A program made the position numbers and the translations under genes. The notes below the pieces were generated by a model. It searched no databases. It was not told the DNA's origin and was given only the letters and a program-made list of their open reading frames with translations. A stretch of DNA of 64,000 bases from Pyrenophora tritici-repentis (lineage: Eukaryota > Ascomycota > Dothideomycetes > Pleosporales > Pleosporaceae), in assembly GCF_003171515.1 (NCBI RefSeq), contig NC_089390.1, forward strand, positions 5,456,001-5,520,000. Reading direction: 5' to 3'. Below are positions 18,605-29,200 of the stretch, piece after piece (the first letter of the stretch is position 1; the number at the start of each line of letters is the position of its first letter).

Positions 18605-21600
18605 TTGGCATCCCAACCAGTGGGAATCTGACCAGCGACAAGGCGGTCGAAGCGCAGAGCTTTGGGGATGAGAAGGGCAGCGCCTCTCTTCAGACGAACC
18701 GTGCATTCGCCTGACTCTTCGATCGCGAAGACTTCAACCTTGTCGCCATGCTCCCTCTTGAACTCTTCTGCTAGCTCCTTGGAGGCTTCGAAGGGTTCGA
18801 GATCCTCCTCAATCTGAATTTCTTGCATAAGCTGCTTGTTCCTGGGGTCATAGCCGTTGAAAAGCTCGGGCTCGATGAGTCGGATACCGGAATGTTCAAG
18901 AATGTACTTCTCGTACTTCGGCTTGACATCCTTGTCGTCAATTGGCTCACTAGTCTTGGCGTCGACCCAACCAGAGTAGCTCTTGCCCTTGAGAGGACCG
19001 TTGTGATTCTTGATGAGACCCATGATCCAAGCCATTTCGACGCATCCTTCAATGGAGAACTCGCCGTAGGCTTCCATCTCCCAACGTGTCCTCGAGTTAC
19101 CCCAAGGACCGACCTCAGCAAAGCCGGTGACGACAACGACCTTCTCGAGATCGACCATACCCTTGAGATTCTCGTCAAGAGGCTTGACCTCCGTGTCCCA
19201 GTCGGGAGCTTGGGGAAGTCGAACTTCATGTTTGCTCGTGGTTCGATCCTGGCCTTCTTGTACAGAGCCTCGCTAGCCTCGCCGTTGACGACCTTGTTCT
19301 CGATAGCGTTCTCCTTGATGACAGCCTTGCGGATGTCACTCGTTTCGGTAAGCTCCTTGCGGAGATCGGTCATGAGGTCCTTGAGGTTAGGGATGTACTG
19401 GAAGCCACCGTTGAGATCCGCCCATACTGGCTCGACCTGGCACAAGTTGACGATAGCTGGTGCCATGAGTCCGAGCAAGTTGAAGGCCATCTCCTGCTGA
19501 GAGAATGTTCGTACACCGTACTTCTCAATACCTTCAGCAACGATGTTGTTCGCGCCCATGAGGCCTGTACCGCGAGTCCAACCGATGACAGCACCACAGA
19601 TTGTGAGGTAGTTACCCCAGCTTTCCGAATGCCACCTTGAGAAGAGGGTCTCAAGCGACATCTTGGATTCAGAGTAGAGACCGTCGTTACCGAAGGTACC
19701 GTGGTTAGGCGACAAGGGCAGAATAACTTGTGCTGGGCGGGTTTCGTAACCGTAGGCCTGCTTCTGCTTCTTAACAGCTCCGAGCATACGGAGAAGGTTA
19801 GTCAACATGATACGATGAGCGAGCTCAGACTTGGAGTCAATGCTATCGATCTCACGGCCGTTCTCGGGAATAGCGGCGAAGGGAACGATGAGATCGAGGT
19901 CCCAGCCGAGACCCTTCTTGACGTCGAAGATGTAATCGATCAAAGCCTCCACGTCCTGGTTGCTACCTTGGTTGAAAGGCACAACAATCAGCTGAGAGCC
20001 ACGGGCACCGTAGCGCGAGTACATAGATTGGTAGTACTCAGTGACTTTGCGTGAGAATCTGGAAGTTGTGACGACCACCTTGGCACCACCACTGATGAGA
20101 CCCTGAAGGACTTGGGCACCGATGGAACCGGCACCGGCACCCGTCATGAGAGCGTACTTGCCCTGGAACGTAACACCAGACTTGGCAGCATCCTCGAGGC
20201 AATCTAGGTAGACACCAGTCAGCTTCTTGCTGTACTCCCAGCCGTGGTCGTCCTTCCTCTTGAGATGGAGGAAGGGGATGGTCTCGACCTTGCCCTGCTT
20301 GGCTGAGGCGTTGACGCGACCGTTACGACCGCACTTGCCACCAGCAGCCTTGCCGTTTTCGCTGGGCATGATCTGGCCCTCATTCATCGAAAGAGAACGA
20401 ATGACGTTGCTGTACAAGCTCTTGATCTGGAGTTGCGATGACTTGGAAAGCTTGTGTTGTTGCTTGATGAGCTTGTAGATTCGCTGCAAGTCGTTTTGAA
20501 CTTTGGTGCGGTTGCCGTATTCTGACAGCTTTCCTCCCTCAGCCATCTCGCGCACGTAATGCTCAAGCTTGCGAACACTCGCTCTTGGGGCTTCCTTGTA
20601 GTTCATGTTGCCCTTGGCGTCGATTTCCAGGTGCGGGGCAGTGGGTACTGCGACATCCTTGTAGACGGGCGCCTCGTTGAGGACCTCCTTGCAGTTGTCG
20701 ATGAGCTGTTGACCAAGCTCCTTTGCAAGCTCATAAGTCTCACCGCGCTCGGTGGGGCAGTGATCCATGTGGTACTGCATGAAGTCAAGGAGCACTGGGT
20801 TTGACCGGTTCATGATGGCAATGCATCGGCTGACAATCTCGCGATCAACCGCCGTGAGCTTGCCGAAGATGATGTCGTAGTACATGGTCAGGGCATCTTG
20901 ACGAGCCCAGTTCCACGATGAGTCGTAGACGCGAGCCTTGAGTGGTGTGAATTGAGGCTCAATGCCGGACGCGTAAAACTCGCCGTGCTCGGTGGTCCAG
21001 AGGTCAAGCTGGGCCTGGAGCGCTGACTGGGCTTTCTGCGAGTCGACAAATGACCTGTCTCCTGCACGAAGGTCGATCTTGAGGTAACGCGCAAACAGCT
21101 CAAGTTGTTGCTTGAAAAGTTGGCGTTGGTCCTTGGTGAGGGCATCGATGGCTGCGGGGTCCATCATCATGCCACCGCCAGAACCGCCTGCGTCGCCACC
21201 GGCTGTAGGAGCGGACAGGCTGATTCCAGCAATGCCTGCGTACTTGTTCGCCTGTTCGTCCAAAAAGGCCTTTCCATCGGCCTCGGAGGCAAGACGCGCT
21301 GCAGGCTAGCTGGTGATGGCGAGCAGCAGAACTCCGTCCTGTCGTCCTTGTGCCAGTCCCCATCTTGTCTCCAGATGCCTTCGCACAGCTGTGATGTTGA
21401 AGCCACCAGGCATCTTGGAGGACACCATGCGGGCAATGAGGGAGGAGGATTGCTTTCCAAGCTGACCATTGAAGGTTGCCTGCATTGAAGCACCGAGTTC
21501 GTCGAGGGGGGTATCTTCGGGCTTCTCGGGGGTCGAGCCGAATTCCTTGCCCAGGTCTCCAAGAATTTCGTTTTGGAGCGTAGACTTGCCTATGCACGCG

Positions 21601-22165
21601 TTGGTGGATATTTCGTGGTAGAATTGCCATTGAGCTTACCTCCAACCAAATCTTTGATGGCCTTGGTGAGCGGAATGTCCATGAGCGGCTTCTTCAGCTT
21701 CTGGGCTACCAATGTCCGCAGAATATCGGTAGCTGTGACTGGAGCATCTGGCACCTGGGATGCAGGCCCAGCACTCGGTGGTGGGGGAGCGGCAGCCGCT
21801 GGTGCTGAGGCGGCCGGGGCAGACGAGGATGCTGCTGGAGCTCCCCCGCTGCTGGGTGCCGGTGCCTCTGGCTCCTCCTCTATGGGGTCTACATCGTAGT
21901 AGATGTCCTTTGCGTCCTTGTTGTAGCACAGGATTTGACGCTGCAGTGACCGGGCAGCATCATGTCCTTCATATTTGCTGGCAAGTGTGCGCTTGGCCAT
22001 TACGCCGAGTGTGTCTGCGGGGCCAATCTCGACGATGCGCTCCGTCGTCTTCTCGCCGAGGACGACATCCTGCGTCTCAATCCACCTCACGGGCGAGGCG
22101 AATTGGTATGCGAGCAGCTCGATGAGCAGCGTGTGCGAAAGCTCCTGCTCGACCTCGGGACGCAT

Positions 22166-22948
22166 GGTGAGACAAGGTAGTTGGGGGAGGAAGGAGCGAT
22201 TGGCGGGGAGGAGGGTGTATTGAAGCTCAGCAGAGCTCAATGGGTATTTCTATTACAAAATAGAAGGAGGGTATTCGTGGGTCAAGGAAGAGAGAAAATG
22301 CCAGGAAGAAGACGCGCTATTAGGTAAGTGGGTAGTGTATAGTCCGATGAGGGCACGACACTTGGAACGCTTCAAGGGTCCGGGAAGGGCGAATTGTCTC
22401 CTCGCGAATGATTTACTTTTTCTTCTTCTCAAATGTAGAAGAGTAGTGAGCGAGTGTTCAAGGAAGAGGAGACCCATCGCGTTGATTGTTTATCTCTTCT
22501 TGGACAGGACAGCGGCTTGCGTTGATATGGCAGGACGTTGAGGCATCCTCCCGCCTCGGGCTGGGGGCACTAAAATTTCAGACCCCTGCGGCTGCAGCTT
22601 GTTACTGCTTTGGCCGGTGCTCAACGAACTAATCTCGCCTAGAAGAGATAGGCTTCCGAGCGGTGCGAATGCAGCCATCAAGACGAAAGGTGATTCTAGT
22701 TGGACTGACGAGATGATCAGTAACTCAATTAGAGGATGATGACCTAGTCCACTGTGTTCTCAACAGCAGCGTGGGCACGGACAAGCGCATTTACATCCGA
22801 ACATGCCGTCCGCGGGCAGACCCCTGTCGGCGCTATCGTGCCTGACGGCGGCGTGCCCGGGACTGCAGTATGCCCGCTCCGCCCCACCAAAACCACCACA
22901 AGAGTGAGGCAGTAGAGCCACACTAAATAGCTATTACTGCAAGATATC
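22166..22948. other. Upstream region of FAS alpha; no gene seen
   Basis: Contains the former FAS alpha promoter and 5' leader. No supported frame or repeat. Confidence 0.5.
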
Positions 22949-23784
22949 TTGGCGTTGCGATCTAGGAATAGTTTTGCAATATTCTGTTCACTTCAATTTA
23001 GCTGGCAACTTGATATCGCGCCCACGTCGCGATTGAATCGGCGGTGGTCTTGTTGTGCGAGTAGATGGCTACGCATGACCACTACGGTTACTAATGATAG
23101 GGTCTTTCGGTTTCGGCTTTGTACGAGCTTTAGAAACCTTCTTCTTACCCTTTTAGGAAGTTTTGATAGCTTGTTGAAGCCGTTTTGCTGCTTTGCGGGC
23201 TGCTTAATGAGCTGCTCGCTCAGCGGCTTCATCAGCCCTCTGCTTTTCCATTAGTAGCCTCGCGCCTAACGCTCCGCGTTAACCTCGCGTGCTTTAATCA
23301 GCTTTGAATCCTCCCGAGCTTAGATCGCAGCAGCTTTTTGTTGTCGTAATAGGTCTTAATCGCGCTTCTTCTGCTCGTGGAGGCTGCAAGCTTCCCGCAC
23401 CTTCCGCGGCGACCAGAAATCAGCTCTACCATGATGATCTTCAGATCGCTCGAGTGCTCCAGACTGAGATCGCTGCTTCCGCTATCGCTCATTGATTAGA
23501 GCTTCTCGCAACTTCTCAGTCTCGCGCCGAACAAGCTTTGATTGGGTAAATAGCTTCATGATAATTCGATTGAGCCGCGAGATCTTCCTACTCTCTATGT
23601 GATTGACAGCGCAATCAATAAGATGCCTAATCTTTTTCCAATCAGAAGCGCTAAGGTTAGAAGACTCGCTATCGCTCTCGACATCTGTAGATCTAAGCTT
23701 TTGGAGTATCTTCTCTGGATTGAATGGTTGGTTGGTTGGTTGGTTGGTATTCATTTTCCGTCTAGTTGTGTCAGACAATAGCAC
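22949..23784 (-). pseudogene. Second pogo/Fot1 transposase relic, C-terminal part
   Basis: The open piece 23784-23482 reads NTNQPTNQPFNPEKILQKLR, then NLSASDWKKIRHLIDCAV and ETEKLREALINER. This is the coiled C-terminal tail pattern of fungal pogo-type transposases (a DWxxIRxLL segment and a leucine-rich helix ending ALxNE). Further 3' the same reading continues, broken by stops, as a Lys/Arg/Glu-rich tail to about 22950. The catalytic core is missing. A 4-bp microsatellite (GGTT repeated, about 23723-23742) encodes the QPTNQP stretch. Confidence 0.55.
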
Positions 23785-23983
23785 TGTTGAAGATGAGAGC
23801 GTACAGACGCTGGGTCAGACTAGCGCGACCAGGCATCTGTGAGAGCCAATCGGATCACAGGAAGGCTTGGCACCCCTAGGTGAGCCCACAACGGTAGACA
23901 GAACAACGACACAATTAATCATCAATATTATCAAGATCATTACCCATTTCATCAGTATTCCAGATGATAGTGAATATCTGACA
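23769..23983. repeat. Second copy of the 215-bp LTR, without target duplication
   Basis: Starts TGTCAGACA and ends TATCTGACA; clearly the same repeat as 15103-15318, with scattered transitions and small indels. Its flanks (AGTTG and GCTAT) do not match, so either a larger element or the flank was deleted. It lies between the pogo C-terminal relic and a pogo-type end motif at about 24150. Confidence 0.8.
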
Positions 23984-24542
23984 GCTATTATCTGACAGCT
24001 CTAAGGCGCTGCAGTAGGTGTAAAGAGACTAGACATAACTTACGTACGTGCGAAAAGGATAGTTAGATACTACTAAATCTACTCTATAGATATCTCTATA
24101 TTATATAACTATATTGTTATGATACGTTACTTTAAAGGTGCGAAAGTTAGTGGGGTGCGGCGCTCGCCCGTGGAACACGTTACCACTGAAGGGAGAATAC
24201 CGCGCTGGAATTGGCGGTACAGTTAGCGGAGGAGTATGGAGTCCGGGCGTCCTAGAGAGCATCAGGGGATCACATGAGATTGTTATTTGAACAATTGGTG
24301 TGCATATTATGGGGTTTTCACCCGATTGGGGGGATGGGCTAATGATAGCATCCACGGTTTCTTCTACCAATTGGAGGCATGGAGTAATGATAGCGATTAA
24401 GCTTTTGAATGCAATACAGATGTTTTCTACTAGCAATGTGCTCATACTGATCGTGAACGTGATTGTGATTGTGCCACACATAAAAGGATCAGTTGGCCAA
24501 AGATGACAAAGAAGTTGGGGAGAGCAAAGATTCAGATAAACT
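23984..24542. other. AT-rich stretch with a pogo-type end motif
   Basis: Around 24140-24165 is TTAGTGGGGTGCGGCGCTCGC, nearly the same as the motif upstream of the first pogo relic (16010-16035), so it probably is that relic's terminal sequence. The rest shows no supported gene. The LINE target site begins at 24543. Confidence 0.45.
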
Positions 24543-24803
24543 TTGCTAAAAGAGTATTATTATTATTATATTTCCATTAGAGTCCTGTATCAGTCGGTGA
24601 CTATGTAGGACTTTGGCTAAGCCGTTCTATGTATGATGGTCGTTGTGGAGTTTCTATGGGTCTTGTACAATTTGGGTGGTGTTTTGCGTACTCCAATTTC
24701 AGAGCTAGTCTTCCATTGGCGCGGGTGCTAAAGAGCAGTGTGGTGAATAGAAAGAGATGTAGCAGCGGGCTCTTTTAGATAAGGAAATATTGTTTTTGTA
24801 GTT

Positions 24804-25845
24804 TTATACAGTGTCTGTCTGTTCGGTGGTTTGCCCAAGGTGCCATTTTCTCGTGCCAATCCTAGTACTTGCAATAAAGGCTAGAGTAGCTTTGATGCCT
24901 GTCTTTGTTTGGAGGAGGAGTGGGAGGGTGATGGGTCTGTGTGGTATTGCTTCTTTGAGTGTATTTCGATGTGTTTTGTACTGTTTGCAATCTAGAAGTA
25001 GATGCTGTGGTGTTTGTGGTTTGTAGCATATACATAGATTGCAGTCTCTCTTGTTGAATCTCTTAAGGTAGGAGTTGAAGTATCCATGTCCTAGCTTGAG
25101 TGAGTAGAACGCGCTCGAGATTTCTCTTGGTGTTCCCTTCGGGACTTTGATTGTTGTATGTGTGTTGAGCTTGAAGATCCTTGAGTAGGAGCTTCTGTTT
25201 TTGGTGGGCCTGTCGGTATACCTCTTGTACTCCATCAGTTGTTCTGTTTTTTGTATTTTGTTGATTTCTGTGCCTAAGTAGGCTAGGCTCGCTGTGGTCG
25301 ATGTTGTTGGTCTCTCTTTAGCTGCTTCCTTTGCTAGCGTGTCGGCTTTTTCGTTGCCCTTGACGTCGTTATGTCCTGGGGCCCACTGCAGGTGGATCGA
25401 TGCTTTCTTTGTCGTTATTCTCTTTGCAGCTCTGATGCATCTTAGTAGCCACTGTTGTCCCGGGTTGTCCGATAGGTTGTTAAGCCTATGGATTGCTGCT
25501 TGGTTGTCTGCGTATACGTAGATCTCTTGGCCTTCTTGTGCCACTGTAGCCGCGTGTTCAAATGCCTGTGCTATCCCCTCTAGTTCACCGTTGTAGACTA
25601 GTTGGGAGCATCCAATGTTTGTCTTTTGAGAAAAGGTTTCTTCGTGGGTGGAGCTGTACGCTACTACACCTACGCCGATCCCTATTCCCTTGTCGTGTTG
25701 TGAGGCATCTGAGTAGATTGCGGTGAAGTTATCTCCGCTCCTTGATAGGATATAATCCGTGTGTGCAATTGCCTCTTCCTCTTTGCTCTTTTTTGATACA
25801 GTAACCTTGTAGTTAAGACTTTCCCATGGTCTGAACCTATATGGG
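24804..25845 (-). pseudogene. LINE ORF2, RNase H and C terminus
   Basis: Open to a TAA at 24804. RNase H motifs: Asp in YSDASQHDKGIGIG near the start, Glu in NGELEGIAQAF, DNQAAIHRL, and the closing WAPGHNDVKGNEKAD. These are the four-residue active-site contexts of cellular-type RNase H as found in I/Tad LINEs. A C-terminal Cys-containing segment (CNLCICYKPQTPQHLLLDC) follows, a zinc-knuckle-like feature common at this position. No stop codons interrupt it. Confidence 0.85.
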
Positions 25846-26051
25846 TGTTGATACGGCTAAGGTATCGGAATCACCTTCGTTGCAACGAGTTGAAATGATT
25901 GTGATTGTTCTTGTTGTTCTATGGAGGTGGAGGGAGGTCGGCAGTAAGGCAGCAGCTAGAGCTCGGACCACACGGCTTAGTCAGCCGTGTAATCCAAGCT
26001 CGTGCATGCAGCAACCAGCTGCCTTATCTACCGCAGGTTCGATTCCCAACA
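25846..26051 (-). repeat. 3' LTR of copia element 2
   Basis: 206 bp, apparently identical to 31346-31551. On the plus strand it ends with GGTTCGATTCCCAACA, which contains a perfect tRNA B-box-type sequence. Confidence 0.93.
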
Positions 26052-26232
26052 CTGACTATCTTTTCTTTTTGTGCCGGGAGATCAGATCCGTCCCCAAATC
26101 CTCCAAATCTGTAATAATATCCTGCTGCCGAAATGTAGCTAGTTGCCTATCTCGGCTAGCGCTATACGCCTTCCTGTATGCCCTTATGTCCTCCTCTTGT
26201 GTCCTTCGTTATCGCGCACACGTGCCCGTTGA

Positions 26233-29200
26233 CTACTTGGTGCCTTCAAGGTTGCTGAGCTCGGTGCTCTCGGTCGTGGGCTTGGTGTTGCGATCACGGT
26301 TGACCCACCCTTGCACTCGGAGGTTGAGCTCGTTAGAGTTGATGAGGTTCTCTATCGCGGCGTTGCAACCTGCCTTTGTCATAGAGTCTGCTGGGTTGTC
26401 GCGACCGTCGATCCATCTGATATCCATGAGTTCGCTGCGCTCGTAGGCTTCGCGCATTGCCATGATGTCAATCATAAGGCGTTTCTCCTTGGTGGTGCCG
26501 AGCTTGACAAGGCAATCGTATAGCGATCGCGAGTCGGTGCATACCACGATGGGGACCTTAGGTAAGTTGAGTCGTTCCATGACCATATCAATGGTGCCGC
26601 CGATCGCGACTGCGATATCTACGCCGTGCGCCATCGCGTAGATCTCGGAGGCGAGGACGCTCCTGGTGATCCGCTTGCATTTGACTGAGGACCAGTGGAC
26701 GATGTTGCCACGTATCCCGAAGTTTGTGTCGCTTGAGGTGACTTCATTGCCGAGTACGATGACGAATCCCATCTGGGAGCTCATATCCTTGTTGTTGGCA
26801 AAGGACGCGTCGACTAGGGTAAACAGCTTGAGGTTGCGTATGTCCAGAGGTACGTAGGTCAACCCATGGCAGAGGTTCTTCTTTTGCCATTCGATGCGTT
26901 TGTTTAACTTGGATATTTCTTCTTTTGTAGGCTCACTCGCTTGCGCAGCAGCGGCGAGGTCGAAGCTTGCTTCGGGTTGACAGATTGTCGCGATGTAAGC
27001 GCCACGTGCGCGTTGTTGAATGTACGTCTTCTTGTCAGTTGCGATCTCCAGTTTCTCACCTTGTTTCTTTTGGCGTAGTGTGATCACGCCGTCTGTTGTG
27101 AGACTAACGACGCACCCGTTAAAGTCGATAGGGTTGTTAGTAGTAAGAAACTGCTTCTCTTTGGCGCTGAAGCGCAGCTCCTTGCTCTCCTTATTGGCAA
27201 ACACGTCATCGGACAGACCGAGCGTGTCATCAGTTTGCATGCCGACAATACCAAAGCCTAACGCCGTTGGCTTGGTGATTAAGAGGCACGGGTCATAGGT
27301 TGATGTTTCCATCCCGAGTGTCGTGGTATGGTGTTTGAAGTAGGTTGACCACCAGTACGCTCCTGCCTCGGCGATGCCGTACAGCGGCTTCACGACCACC
27401 ATGATGGTGCCTTTGGGGTAGGCATCGCGGAGTTGCGTGGGAAGATCCGCGATGATCGTGCGCTGGAGATGGTCATCGGCTTGCGTGTACGCCTGCGTGA
27501 TATCTCGAAGCCATAGCGTCATGCCCATTTGAAGCAGTGAGGGTGCAAGCGCGATAATAATGCGCTGACTGGCGCGCTGGATCGTCGGGCTTTGTGTGAG
27601 CACAATCCGTTTTCCATCATCGGCATAACCCTGAACAACGAGGCGCGATTTCTCGTACGGCTTAGTGGTAGTTTTGCCTTTGACCTCGTTGACAATCCGT
27701 GACTTAAAGACGCGGATGCCACCATGGCGCTGAGGGTCATACTCCTCGAAGCGGAACACTCCGCGAGTGATCAGCGCGTCAATCTCTGCCTTGGTGGATA
27801 GTTCGAATGGTTCGCCTAGGGTTGTGATCTTGCCAGTGGCACGCAGCTTCTTGGACAGCACTAAGTCGTCCTCCTCGCGTTGCGTGAGGTTGACGTCGTT
27901 GGTCTCGATGGGAGCTGGTTTTGGCTTGTTTTTGGAGCCTTTGGGGCGACCGCGCTTTCGTGGAGGTGGAACTTCTGTCTCTGGGATAAACTCGTCATCG
28001 TCCGCATCCCCGCAATTGTCGTTGTCGTCGTCGTCGCGCGGGATAACGGTGGAGTTGTTGCGGTGGTATGGCTGCACCGATGTGACTCGAAATGTCGCCT
28101 GCCTGCCGTCGACGTCGACAATCGCGGCGGTTAGGTCGTCGTTCATGGCGATGAGGGTATGGGGACCAGTCCAACCGCGGTTCTCGCGCCAAACCTTTAC
28201 GCTGCTCTGGATCGGGAGCTGAAGCGTTTCAATGACGTTCGGTCCGTTGCGTGTCGCAAGTGCGTCGTTCACCTGGCGTTTTGCTTTGATCTTGCGGACC
28301 TCCGCCATCGCGTTCTTTATCGCTTTCGCGCGCGCGCTGATGGATGGTGATGGCGGCGATGTCTTGGATAGGCGGGGGTAGGTGCCAAAGACGAGGAGAG
28401 TAGGCACAAGGCCATCTGGACCAGCAGTGTCGTTGACGGCTTTCACAGCCATCTGGAGGAGGTGTTCAGATGACGTGTCGCTGTCTATGTCGGCGGAGAT
28501 GACTTCGAAGGCACGGCGGATGGCCGCATGGTACCGCTCCACCTTGCCGATGGAGTTATGCGCCTCGACAGGCACCTCGTCAACCTCGATGGCCATTGTC
28601 TTTGCATTGTTGACAAACTCCTCGCTCGCAAAGTTCTTGCCAGCGTCGGTGGCTATGACATCAGGCGGACCAACGTACATGTCGATCCACATGGCGCGGA
28701 GTGTGTCCCATGTTGTGCTTGCTTTCATGTCGGTGAGAAAGCGCGCTGCTTGGAAGGCAGTTGCTTCGTCAATAGCATGAAGTACTGGCCTCTGATTAAT
28801 GTACATCACGTCGACGATAAGTCGATAGTTGAAGTTGATATCGTCGCGGAGGGTAAACCGAAATCGTCCTGGCGCCTTGCCAGTAATCTGACATTGGTGA
28901 CAGAACTTGTTGATCTTTTCGATGGTCGCCGCATCGACTTCGTCATAACCTGCTCTCGCGAGGACCTTGTAGAGTCGTCCCGCAGCTGGATGACCAAAGC
29001 GCCGATGGAGTTGCGCAAGCTCTACCTCGGTGAGGTAGTGCGTCGCGGTCTCTTGGTCGTCGAGTAGGAGCCATGGGTGTCCCCATTTGCGCACAATGGG
29101 GTACTCCCGTGACTCGTGTACAAGCACGTTGTCAACATTGTTGAGGTAGATCCCGTGGCGGTCCATGTCTGCAAGGCACAGCAAGAAAGGCGTGTTGGTC

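Larger units (their letters stand above)
16167..22165 (-). pseudogene. Fatty acid synthase subunit alpha, inactivated
   Basis: Start ATG at 22163-22165 ([18 protein letters not shown]), stop TAG at 16167-16169; without the insertions it would be about 1860 codons, normal for fungal FAS alpha. Introns are at 21590-21639 and 16278-16329. In order: N-terminal segment, Ala/Pro linker, ACP (attachment motif GGKS formed across intron 1), ketoreductase ([13 protein letters not shown], 20.1 kb), ketosynthase (Cys in [30 protein letters not shown]) and C-terminal phosphopantetheinyl transferase (GKWSAKEAVFKSL). Four lesions: TAG at codon 270 (21306-21308, expected CAG), a one-base deletion near 19205, and two 8-bp-duplicating insertions (18477-18604, 16966-17127). 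The catalytic motifs otherwise persist, so decay is fairly recent. FAS is essential, so a working copy presumably exists elsewhere. No beta subunit is next to it. Confidence 0.92.

Noticed and set aside
23482..23784. A host bZIP-like or coiled-coil gene
   Set aside because: The pattern fits the C-terminal tail of pogo transposases and continues as stop-ridden sequence with the same character.
15103..23983. The two direct LTR copies as ends of one 8.9-kb retrotransposon carrying FAS alpha
   Set aside because: The left copy has its own complete CACCA duplication on both sides, so it is a solo LTR, and the DNA between is a host gene and pogo relics, not retroelement.
26035..26051. A tRNA gene in the copia 2 LTR
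   Set aside because: Only the B-box matches; T stem, anticodon arm and acceptor do not pair, and the sequence is repeated identically in both LTRs.
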